From DATAVB01 sp036267955 (GTDB taxonomy: Bacteria; Actinomycetota; Actinomycetes; Mycobacteriales; QHCD01), in contig DATAVB010000011.1 in assembly GCA_036267955.1 (NCBI GenBank), positions 1-64,000 of the forward strand: 64,000 nucleotides of DNA, read 5' to 3'. The translations under genes were made by a program, and so were the position numbers. Within the stretch, counting starts at the first letter, position 1. The number at the start of each line of letters is the position of its first letter. Under the pieces are notes generated by a model that searched no databases, was not told the DNA's origin, and worked only from the letters and a program-made list of their open reading frames with translations. Of this stretch, positions 57,067 through 64,000 are shown piece by piece.

Positions 57067-57394
57067 TCCGAACCTTCAGCTCAGGGAGGCCCACGGCGTC
57101 GCAGGTCTCGTTGACGATCCGGGCGTCGTCGACGAAACCGTCTGAGGTCTCCAGATCGGGCGCCTCGTCGCGGTTGAGGACGAAATAGTCGATCGCTCCG
57201 CGTAGTGCCGCGCGATTCGCGTCGCTGAAGTCGGCGCTCGCGCTGATCATTGACAGCAGAGCGTCCGCGATCCGGGCGGCCATGCCCAGGTCGAGAGCGT
57301 CGTTGTCCAGCGCCTCGTTGGCCAGTTCCTCGATGTGCCGAATGACCTTCTGTCGCAGGTCCCTGACTCCGTGTGCCGGCATCGATTCGTTCAT
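57059..57394 (-). CDS. Small hypothetical protein, possibly DUF1232-like
   Basis: The 111 residues are helical and acidic: RDLRQKVIRHIEELANEALDN, ARIADALLSMISASADFSD, and IDYFVLNRDEAPDLETSDGFVDDARIVN. The last part recalls the DUF1232/YkvA motif with a conserved DD, but this is a weak resemblance. ATG 57394 gives MNESMPAHGV; ATG 57382 is an alternative. There is no membrane helix of clear strength. Function is unknown. Confidence 0.65.
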   Translation of the reverse strand: MNESMPAHGVRDLRQKVIRHIEELANEALDNDALDLGMAARIADALLSMISASADFSDANRAALRGAIDYFVLNRDEAPDLETSDGFVDDARIVNETCDAVGLPELKVRIS

Positions 57395-57502
57395 GTCGAG
57401 AGCATCGCACGGCACTGCGACGCAGGTGCATCGCGGGTGCTTCCGGCGCCCGCTGTGATAAACGCGCCAGTATTGCAGGGTGTTGCGACGTCGTGCGTGG
57501 GT

Positions 57503-57530
57503 TCGTCCACAGAGTTGGGCGCTGTCCACA
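57503..57530 (+). promoter_or_regulatory. Pair of DnaA-box-like sequences before the DUF4192 gene
   Basis: TCGTCCACA (57503-57511) and CTGTCCACA (57522-57530) both match the actinobacterial DnaA-box pattern YY(G/A/C)TCCACA exactly. They are 19 bases apart, in the same orientation, about 90 bases before the GTG at 57620. Confidence 0.4.
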
Positions 57531-57619
57531 GATTGTCACGGCACCCACCATGGGTCTTGTCTGCGGGCCAATCTTGACGCATGACAGCTTCCAGCGGACC
57601 CAGGTGAAAAGAGGCCAGC

Positions 57620-58669
57620 GTGATCGACCCAGTTCCCCTGCTCGAGCCACAGTCAGCCCTGCGTATCAGCAACGCCGGCGATTTGGTCGAGCTCGTGCCA
57701 TATCTCGTCGGATTCAATCCCACGGAAAGCATCGTATTCATTGGGCTCAACGGTCCACGTGAGCGAATCGGGATCACGCTCCGCCTGGACATCGCCGCGG
57801 TGCAGGCCGCCCCTGCCGCACTCCTCACCTGCGCCGGTCATCTCGTCCGGTCGGGCGCGGACGGCGTAATTCTCGTGATCTACACGGACGTGCCGATGGA
57901 CCGGTTCGATGGTGACCCCGCGACCTTGCCACACAACGATGTCATCGTGGCGGTGTCCGAGATACTCCACGACCAGGAATTGCTCGTCACCGACGCGCTC
58001 CTGGTGACAGAGGACCGGTGGTGGTCCTATCTGTGCAGCAATCCCGCATGCTGTCCGCCGACTGGCCACCCGGTCGCGACGGCCGATGTCGTTTCTTCGG
58101 TGGCCGCGGCCGCGACGGTGGCCGGAATGACGATCGCCGCCGATCGCGGAACGCTTGTTGAAGGCCTCGCGCCGCTGCCGGCCGCCAAACGGGAGGCGCT
58201 CGCGGCGCGGACGAAAGCCCTTGCAGAGAAGGCGTCCGAGGGCGACCGGGTTGCCGACAGGGCGGCGGCCGCGGCACTGTGGGTCAAGGCAGTCGAAGCG
58301 CAGCGGCGCGGCGAGTCGCTGATTCCCGACGCCGAGGCGGCGATGCTTCTCGAGGGATTGCGAGACGTCCGTATGCGCGATGCCTGCTGCGCTTGGGCGG
58401 GTGGTCCGAACGCGGACGGAGCGCGAGCTGTGGCCCGACAGCTTGCCCGCCGGGCCAGCCCGCCATGGGACGTGACGCCGTACGCCCTGGTCGCCTGGTT
58501 CGCGTGGCGGTCCGGTGAGGGAGCGTTGGCACAGATCGCGGTCGAGCGGGCGATTGCCGGCGATCCGGACTGTGCCTTCGCCCTGCTGATCCAGGAGATC
58601 CTCGACCGCGGCATCGACCCACGGACGTGGAGCGATCCGCCGCTGATCAAGGCCGCCGAAGGGTTATAG
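57620..58669 (+). CDS. DUF4192 protein
   Basis: The 349-residue protein is a DUF4192 member, an actinobacterial family of unknown function, recognised from RISNAGDLVELVPYLVGFNPTESIV-like opening, the DDxWWSY-like RWWSYLCSNPACCPPTGHP and late PPWDVTPYALVAWFAWRSGEGALA. No catalytic motif is evident. The GTG at 57620 lies 225 bases from the divergent gene at 57394. Its end overlaps the convergent peptidase gene by six bases. Confidence 0.9.
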   Translation: MIDPVPLLEPQSALRISNAGDLVELVPYLVGFNPTESIVFIGLNGPRERIGITLRLDIAAVQAAPAALLTCAGHLVRSGADGVILVIYTDVPMDRFDGDPATLPHNDVIVAVSEILHDQELLVTDALLVTEDRWWSYLCSNPACCPPTGHPVATADVVSSVAAAATVAGMTIAADRGTLVEGLAPLPAAKREALAARTKALAEKASEGDRVADRAAAAALWVKAVEAQRRGESLIPDAEAAMLLEGLRDVRMRDACCAWAGGPNADGARAVARQLARRASPPWDVTPYALVAWFAWRSGEGALAQIAVERAIAGDPDCAFALLIQEILDRGIDPRTWSDPPLIKAAEGL

Positions 58670-60736
58670 AAGCTCAGGCCGTTTCCAGGGGCGGTCCAGC
58701 ACGTGCTGCTCCAGGAACGCAAGAACAGTCTCGTACCAGACCTGAGCGTGGCCGGGAGTAAGGACCCAGTGATTCTCGTCCGGGAAATACAGAAATTTCG
58801 CTTCCACGGAATGGCGAACAAGGTCGTACCACAAACGCAGACCCTCGCCGATCGGGACCCGATAGTCCTTGTCGCCGTGGATAACGAGCATCGGAGTCGT
58901 AATGTTGCCAACATAAAGATGCGGCGAATTTGCGTTATAGCGATCCATATTTTTCAGTGGATCGCCGAACTCCTCCTGCCAGTACCAGGCTGCGTCGGTC
59001 GTTCCGGAAAAGCCTTCCAAGTGCCACAGGCTGGCGTGCGTCACGATCGCCTTGAATCGATCGGTGTGAGTCGCGACCCAGTTGGCCATGTATCCGCCGA
59101 AGGAGCCACCCATGGCTGCGGTCCGCGAGTCGTCGATGTCCGCACGCGCACACGCGGCATCCGTGGCAGCCATCAAATCGGTGAACGGTCGTGCACCCCA
59201 CTCGCCCCAGCCGCGACGGATGAAGTCCTGACCGTACCCAGTGGACAGAGCTGGATCCGGCAGCAGCACCGCATACCCTCGCGCGACCATGAGCCACGGG
59301 TTCCACCGCCACGACCACGCGTTCCAGCTGCCGAGCGGACCACCGTGGATCCACAGCAGCAGGGGAGCGGGGGTCGATGCGGAGGCGCCGTCGGGCAACG
59401 CCAGCCAGGCGCGCAGTGGTACACCGTCGTCGGCCTGGGTGCTGACCTCCGTCAGGGTGCCCGGCAGCGCGCCGATATCTGCCGGACTCGGTACGGTGCC
59501 GCCGTCCTGATCCGCAGTGACGGTGTCCAACTCGATCGGCGTGGGCGGCTCCCGGTAGCTGGACCGCAGCGCGTACAGGGTCCTCCCGTCAGCGGCGAGC
59601 ACGATGTCGGTGTGCGACCCGAAGGCGGTCAATCTGGTGACCGAGCCGTCCCCGAGGTCGAGCCGGAATACCGGCGAATGTCCCTGTTCGTCGGCGACGA
59701 AGAAAATGCTGCCGCCGTCGGACGCGAATCGCGGACTGCCGGGCCATTGTGGAAAGGAGGGGGCAGGGTCATGGCCCTGTCCGGTCTTCAGCGAGACCTG
59801 CCACAGTGTGTAGCGGGGCGCCTCGTCGTAGGTGCCGGCCTGCCCACGCACGCACACCAGAGACAAGCCGTCCGGGCTGAACTGCGGCTCGTCGAAATCG
59901 GCGTCGTCGGCCTCGACCGTGAGCAGGACGTCGCCTGTCGTGGCATGCCGCACGACGACGACGCTGCGCTCGGCCGATGGTCCGGACCGTCGCTGCTCGA
60001 CATACGCGACGGCCGTGCCGGTCGCATTCGCGGTGAGACCGGTGATCCGGCCGCCAGGATGGATCGTGAGATCCCGCGGCTCATCCAGGCGGTCGGAATC
60101 AGAACCGGGATCAGCCGACCGGCCGGCGAGCTTCCCGCCGGCGAACACGTGGGTCTGGGTCGCGCCGAGATCGTGGTCCCAGTACCGGACCGGATAGGAC
60201 TCATGCAGGATGGCGCTCACTCCGGCATCTTTCCGGGCCTTGAAGCGCCGTTCGTCGTCAGCGGCGTCGATCGAGCCAGGCGTCACGGCGGCGGTGAAGA
60301 AGATGTCTCCCGACTCCTTCGCGACCGTTACGGAGCCGATCCCCTGTGGCCTGCCGGCAATCTGACGCGCCTCGCCGCCTCCGGCCGGCAGCAACCAGAG
60401 CGCCGCGTGGTCCTGATCCGGTTCGGTCACCTGGGGGTCGGCACGCTTGGAGGTGAAGAGCAGTCCGCCATCCGGCAGGAAGACCGGGCTGGACTCGCCG
60501 GGTGCCGACCGGGTCAGCCGACGTGCCGGAGCAGCGCCGGACGGATCGAGTTGCCACAGCGCGCTGACGTATTTCTTTCCGTCGGCCGATGGCGTGCTGA
60601 CCGATGTCACGAGTGCCTGCCCGTCGGCGGATATCGCCAACCCGCCGATGCGCGGCAGCGCTACGTAGTCCGCGAGGACGGTGAAGGCGTTGTCGGGGCC
60701 GGCGTGCGATTCCTGCGAAGTGGACCTGTCAGCCAT
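58664..60736 (-). CDS. S9-family prolyl oligopeptidase-like peptidase
   Basis: The 690-residue protein has a beta-propeller with WD-like strands over about residues 20-420 and a C-terminal alpha/beta-hydrolase. Catalytic residues are Ser in GGSFGGYM, Asp in HGDKDYRVP and His in PDENHWV. LWIHGGPLGSWNAWSWRWNPWLM forms the oxyanion region. It should cleave short peptides, probably cytoplasmic since no signal is seen. The ATG at 60736 is used; the 21-residue upstream frame is Arg-rich. Confidence 0.9.
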   Translation of the reverse strand: MADRSTSQESHAGPDNAFTVLADYVALPRIGGLAISADGQALVTSVSTPSADGKKYVSALWQLDPSGAAPARRLTRSAPGESSPVFLPDGGLLFTSKRADPQVTEPDQDHAALWLLPAGGGEARQIAGRPQGIGSVTVAKESGDIFFTAAVTPGSIDAADDERRFKARKDAGVSAILHESYPVRYWDHDLGATQTHVFAGGKLAGRSADPGSDSDRLDEPRDLTIHPGGRITGLTANATGTAVAYVEQRRSGPSAERSVVVVRHATTGDVLLTVEADDADFDEPQFSPDGLSLVCVRGQAGTYDEAPRYTLWQVSLKTGQGHDPAPSFPQWPGSPRFASDGGSIFFVADEQGHSPVFRLDLGDGSVTRLTAFGSHTDIVLAADGRTLYALRSSYREPPTPIELDTVTADQDGGTVPSPADIGALPGTLTEVSTQADDGVPLRAWLALPDGASASTPAPLLLWIHGGPLGSWNAWSWRWNPWLMVARGYAVLLPDPALSTGYGQDFIRRGWGEWGARPFTDLMAATDAACARADIDDSRTAAMGGSFGGYMANWVATHTDRFKAIVTHASLWHLEGFSGTTDAAWYWQEEFGDPLKNMDRYNANSPHLYVGNITTPMLVIHGDKDYRVPIGEGLRLWYDLVRHSVEAKFLYFPDENHWVLTPGHAQVWYETVLAFLEQHVLDRPWKRPELL

Positions 60737-60921
60737 CGTTCGGCGTGCTCCTCGTCGTCGGTCCGACCGAACGTGCGCGGATCGGACAGCGCCATCCATG
60801 ACCGGGAAATCTCATGCCGACCCTGCCATATTCGCGCGAGATCTGTCACGGCCTGGGCGGTATGGCGGGAGAACGCCGTCGGCAGGATCGGGCGATCACG
60901 ATCGTTGCCGTCTGCCAGCGC

Positions 60922-61620
60922 TCAGTTGGGACTGACGTACAGATGGGTAGCCGCGAGCTCGTCGAGATGGATCTCATCGCTGTCCGAGTCGCCCGCGAGG
61001 CGTACCCGAACGCCGCCATCGGCGTCCCGGGTGACCTCGACGGTGTGCCCCGGCCGCACCCCGGACTCGTGCAGCAGTTGCATCAGCTCAGTGTCGGGCT
61101 GGAGCTGCTCGCTGATACGGCGCAACACCACGACCTGCCCGGCCGCGGTTGCCGCGTCGTTCAATGTCGTCAACTCCAAGGTGAACTCCGGAGCTGCCTT
61201 GCCTCCGATGTCGGACAGGCCGGGGATCGGGTTGCCATGCGGCGACTCGACCGGGTTGTCCAGCAGCGGGACGAGCTTGCGCTCGACGTCCTCGCTCATG
61301 ACGTGCTCCCAGCGGCACGCCTCAACGTGGACCTCGGCCCAATCCATACCGATGACATTGAGCAGCAGCAGCTCAGCCAGCCGGTGCTTGCGCATCACGG
61401 CGACCGCACGATTGCGCCCAGTGACGGTCAGCTCCAGATGCCGGTCACCCTGAACGGTCAGCAGACCGTCGCGTTCCATGCGGGCGACGGTCTGGCTCAC
61501 CGTGGGACCGCTCTGCCGCAAGCGCTCGGCGATTCGCGCTCGCAGCGGAACGATGCCCTCCTCCTCGAGCTCATAGACCGTCCGGAGGTACATCTCTGTG
61601 GTGTCGACGAGGTCATTCAC
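60922..61620 (-). CDS. ideR: Iron-dependent repressor IdeR/DtxR
   Basis: The 232-residue repressor senses Fe2+ and controls iron uptake, storage and siderophore genes. All DtxR metal ligands are present at their standard numbers: Met10, His79, Glu83, His98, Cys102, Glu105 and His106. The HTH (RIAERLRQSGPTVSQTVARM) and a C-terminal SH3-like domain are complete. The ATG at 61620 is the family start. No consensus iron box was seen in its own upstream region. Confidence 0.95.
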   Translation of the reverse strand: MNDLVDTTEMYLRTVYELEEEGIVPLRARIAERLRQSGPTVSQTVARMERDGLLTVQGDRHLELTVTGRNRAVAVMRKHRLAELLLLNVIGMDWAEVHVEACRWEHVMSEDVERKLVPLLDNPVESPHGNPIPGLSDIGGKAAPEFTLELTTLNDAATAAGQVVVLRRISEQLQPDTELMQLLHESGVRPGHTVEVTRDADGGVRVRLAGDSDSDEIHLDELAATHLYVSPN

Positions 61621-61672
61621 CTCAGTGATGATACTGATTCGGCAAGGCTCGTGCCGGCGGTGCAGCCGGCGA

Positions 61673-62362
61673 TCAGTGACTGAACTTGGGGATGAGCGCG
61701 GTCAGCAGCTTGATCGCGATCTGCGTCTCCTCCGTGCTGGAGGTGTACGCCTTGAGGACGCCTTCGTCGTCGCCGCCCGAGCCCTCGGCCACGACAACGT
61801 CGTTCTCAGTGGTGACGGTCGCCGGGTGGCCAGCGATCTTGATGTTGCTGCCGCCGCCCTCGGAGCTCCGCTGCGAGTTGACGGTGAACGTGCTGAACTC
61901 GTCGATCAGCACATTGGGACTCCCGCCGGATGCTGCGAACGTGCAGTTGGTGTTCCCGCTCTTGCCCGATGCGGTCGCCGGCGCACCGAAAGCAGCGCTG
62001 ATCTGTGCGGGCGTCAGGGACGCGCAGATCTTGCTGGTGGCGCCGGACGGGCCGGAGTCGTCGGATGAGCTCGAAGCGGACGGTGCACCCGATGGCAGGC
62101 CGCTGGGCAGCCCGGACGGGAAGCCTGACGGCAGGTCGCTGGGAAGGCCAGAGGGCAGTCCCGACGGGAGTCCGGACGGCAATCCGGACGGGAGGCCGGA
62201 CGGGAGGCCCGACGGCTTGACCGGTCCCTGGGTCGGTTTGGTGTCGCCGCCCGCGGCGAAGGTCGCGGATCCGGCGGTCTTGGAGGCGCATCCCGTCACG
62301 AGCGCGATGGCAGCCACAGCTACGGTCGCGCCGATCGTGCGCGACACAGTTGCGAAGGTCAT
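61673..62362 (-). CDS. DUF3558-like lipoprotein with PSGL repeats
   Basis: The 229-residue protein has a signal peptide and lipobox (AAIALVTGC, Cys25). A low-complexity segment of eleven four-residue units, mostly PSGL, fills about residues 50-93. A globular C-terminal domain (KICASLTPAQISAAFGAPA, then CTFA) resembles DUF3558. The two cysteines may pair outside the membrane. The ATG at 62362 is used. Its function is unknown. Position beside ideR is not enough to link it to iron. Confidence 0.82.
   Translation of the reverse strand: MTFATVSRTIGATVAVAAIALVTGCASKTAGSATFAAGGDTKPTQGPVKPSGLPSGLPSGLPSGLPSGLPSGLPSDLPSGFPSGLPSGLPSGAPSASSSSDDSGPSGATSKICASLTPAQISAAFGAPATASGKSGNTNCTFAASGGSPNVLIDEFSTFTVNSQRSSEGGGSNIKIAGHPATVTTENDVVVAEGSGGDDEGVLKAYTSSTEETQIAIKLLTALIPKFSH
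62084..62215 (-). repeat. Tandem 12-bp repeat encoding PSGL units
   Basis: Eleven imperfect 12-base units encode PSGL six times, then PSDL, PSGF, PSGL twice and PSGA, at residues 50-93 of the lipoprotein. The in-frame unit length allows copy number change without frame loss. Confidence 0.9.
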
Positions 62363-62476
62363 GTGAAGTCCGATTCGTTGGTGACCGGTGCATCCTAGAT
62401 GTCACGGTCGGACCGCTGATCGGGGATAGCGGTTCCGGGCGGGACCGACCAGATTCGAACGCGGCCAGGAGGTTCG

Positions 62477-63694
62477 GTGAGCGTGCCAGAACATGAGATT
62501 GATCAATCGTCGGCGCTGAGCGACGCCGGCTGCACGTTGGTCTGGGACGACGGCTATCTGAGTTACGACCTGGGCGGCCACCATCCCATGCACCCGATCC
62601 GCTGGGAGCTGACGCTGCGGCTGGCCCGTGAGTTCGGCGTGCTGGAGCGGATGTCAACGGTGCGGCCCGATCCCGCCACGCACGACATGCTCTGCGAGGT
62701 GCACGATGCGGCGTACGTCGAGGCCGTGGTCGCAGCTTCCGGTGATCCGAGTTACGTCGGCTACGGGATGGGCACTCCGGACAATCCGGTCTTCGCCGCG
62801 ATGCACACGTCGGCCGCTCTGATCGCCGGTGGCAGCGCGCGTGCCGCCGAACTCATCGCTGTCGGTTCCACGAAACACGCGGTCAACATCGCCGGCGGGC
62901 TGCATCACGCCATGCGTGGATGCGCATCGGGATTCTGCGTCTACAACGACGCCGCCCTGGCGATCGCGACGCTGCTCCGAAACGGTGTGCGGCGGGTCGC
63001 ATACCTTGACGTGGACGTCCACCACGGCGACGGCGTCCAGACAGCGTTCTACGCCGATCCACGGGTGCTGACCGTGAGCCTGCACGAGAGCCCGCAGACA
63101 TTGTTTCCGGGGACCGGCTATCCGGACGAGACCGGCTCGGGCGCGGCGCTCGGGACCGCGGTCAACGTGGCGCTGCCGGCCGGTACCGATGATTCCGGCT
63201 GGCTCCGGGCGTTCCACGCGGTCGCTCCCTCCGTGATCCACGCGTTCGGGCCGGACGTGCTGGTCCTGCAGGCCGGATGCGACAGCCACCGCGAGGATCC
63301 ATTGGCCAACCTCGAGCTCACCGTCGACGGTCAACGCGCCTCCTATCTCGCCGCCGCCGGCCTTGCCGACGAGCTCTGCGGTGGTCGCCTGCTCGTTCTG
63401 GGCGGCGGCGGATACGGGTTGGCCCGGGTCGTGCCGCGCGCGTGGACCCACCTGTTGGCGATCGCGTCCGGTGCGCCCGTCGACCCCAGCCGCCAGATCC
63501 CCGAGTCCTGGTCGGCCGAGGTGCGCCGTCGCGGCCTTCGCACCTCTCCTCCGGTGTCGATGACCGACGGCGGAGTCACCACGTACCAGCGGTGGCAGCC
63601 CGGTGGTGAGTCGCCGCTGGACCGGGCCATCACCGCATCCCGGGCGGCGACCTTCCCGCTGCTCGGACTGGATCCGGACGATCCCCGTGACTGA
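62477..63694 (+). CDS. acuC: AcuC-like histone deacetylase-family protein
   Basis: The 405-residue enzyme is a class I-type deacetylase with YDLGGHHPMHPIRWELT, GGLHHAMRGCASGFCVYND (His-His active site), YLDVDVHHGDGVQTAFY (zinc ligands), and LGGGGYG. In bacteria AcuC removes acetyl groups from lysines of metabolic enzymes such as acetyl-CoA synthetase. The GTG at 62477 has AGGAGG 4 bases upstream. The next gene, overlapping by eight bases, encodes a GNAT domain, pairing a deacetylase with an acetyltransferase. Confidence 0.92.
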   Translation: MSVPEHEIDQSSALSDAGCTLVWDDGYLSYDLGGHHPMHPIRWELTLRLAREFGVLERMSTVRPDPATHDMLCEVHDAAYVEAVVAASGDPSYVGYGMGTPDNPVFAAMHTSAALIAGGSARAAELIAVGSTKHAVNIAGGLHHAMRGCASGFCVYNDAALAIATLLRNGVRRVAYLDVDVHHGDGVQTAFYADPRVLTVSLHESPQTLFPGTGYPDETGSGAALGTAVNVALPAGTDDSGWLRAFHAVAPSVIHAFGPDVLVLQAGCDSHREDPLANLELTVDGQRASYLAAAGLADELCGGRLLVLGGGGYGLARVVPRAWTHLLAIASGAPVDPSRQIPESWSAEVRRRGLRTSPPVSMTDGGVTTYQRWQPGGESPLDRAITASRAATFPLLGLDPDDPRD

Positions 63695-64000
63695 CTACCC
63701 GCCGCATTGGGAGGCCGACGTCGTTCTCTCCGATGGCAGCACGGCGCACATCCGGCCGATCGTCCCGGATGATGCCGAACGCATCGTCGCCCTGCATGGT
63801 CGGCTGTCGGAGCGGACCCGGTACCTGCGCTATTTCGGGCCCTATCCCCGCATCCCACCGCGGGATCTCGAGCACTTCACCCACGTTGACCACCTCGATC
63901 GGGTGGCGCTGGTGGCGGAGCTCGGGCGTGCGCTGATCGCGGTCTGCCGGTACGACCGAATTGCTGGCGGCGACGACGCCGAGGTGGCGTTCGTCGTTGA
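63687..64000 (+). CDS. GNAT-domain protein, probably Pat-type lysine acetyltransferase (runs off window)
   Basis: The 104 visible residues from GTG 63687 read HWEADVVLSDGSTAHIRPI, ERIVALHGRLSERTRYLRYF and LVAELGRALIAVCRYDRIAG. This is the GNAT domain opening of Pat-type acetyltransferases that are often fused to an acyl-CoA synthetase-like domain. The rest is outside the window, so the fusion cannot be checked. The eight-base overlap with acuC implies co-translation. Confidence 0.75.
   Translation, partial: MTDYPPHWEADVVLSDGSTAHIRPIVPDDAERIVALHGRLSERTRYLRYFGPYPRIPPRDLEHFTHVDHLDRVALVAELGRALIAVCRYDRIAGGDDAEVAFVV

Noticed and set aside
58703..61453. Plus-strand open frame of 916 codons opposite the S9 peptidase and ideR
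   Set aside because: It covers two convincingly coded minus-strand genes and shows no protein family.
61621..61672. Iron box before ideR
   Set aside because: No TTAGGTTAGGCTAACCTAA-like sequence was found near the start.

Overview
The window is about 64 kb of GC-rich DNA with densely packed genes, frequent GTG starts and many 4-base ATGA/GTGA overlaps. The gene order identifies a high-GC actinobacterium: ftsK, rodZ-like, rimO, pgsA, cinA, clgR, pspA and pspM, then DUF3046, recA, recX and rny, then miaB, DUF349, miaA, dapF and hflX, then lexA with a divergent LysM gene, nrdR and nrdJ, and finally an IdeR/DtxR repressor. From memory this matches the mycobacterial ftsK-to-ideR backbone. The species cannot be named from the sequence alone.

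Layout. Positions 1-9573 hold a partial ECF sigma gene, the cell-division and tRNA/rRNA-modification genes, and the phage-shock (Psp) membrane-stress cluster. Positions 9578-27923 interrupt the backbone. They carry an ECF42-type sigma factor with its YCII partner, an RpiR regulator, an epimerase-like protein, the Nei glycosylase, a decayed SIS/TrmH region, a sugar kinase, a two-gene 2-keto-3-deoxy-pentonate module, GNAT and MarR genes, the Lhr helicase, an acyl-CoA dehydrogenase and an ADP-ribosylglycohydrolase-like protein. Positions 28072-32331 are DUF3046-recA-recX-rny. Positions 32378-39301 are a second interruption with an L-fucose/D-arabinose-type oxidative module and a complete glutamate-type ABC transporter (gluABCD order). 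Positions 39406-55414 return to the backbone from miaB to nrdJ, with an MFS exporter/ArsR pair, tatA and a PAP2 phosphatase. Positions 55535-64000 hold small hypotheticals, a Gfo/Idh/MocA oxidoreductase, DUF4192, an S9 peptidase, the iron repressor, a DUF3558 lipoprotein, and an acuC deacetylase next to the start of a GNAT-type acyltransferase.

How the genes work together. DNA damage control is prominent: LexA-type boxes lie before recA (one) and between lexA and the LysM division-suppressor gene (two), and RecX, Nei and Lhr lie close by. Two sugar modules fit together on paper. The 32-36 kb set can oxidise and delactonise L-fucose or D-arabinose, and the 16-18 kb pair can take a 2-keto-3-deoxy-pentonate to 2-oxoglutarate; the sugar-acid dehydratase is not in the window. 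NagK-like kinase, an RpiR regulator and a broken SIS isomerase look like remains of an amino-sugar or cell-wall recycling set.

No insertion sequence, prophage, CRISPR array, tRNA or rRNA gene was recognised. The least explained signals are the coiled-coil gene between clgR and pspA, the long basic N-terminal arm of LexA, a twin CCTATAGG operator, a perfect 18-bp inverted repeat, and recurring DnaA-box-like pairs.
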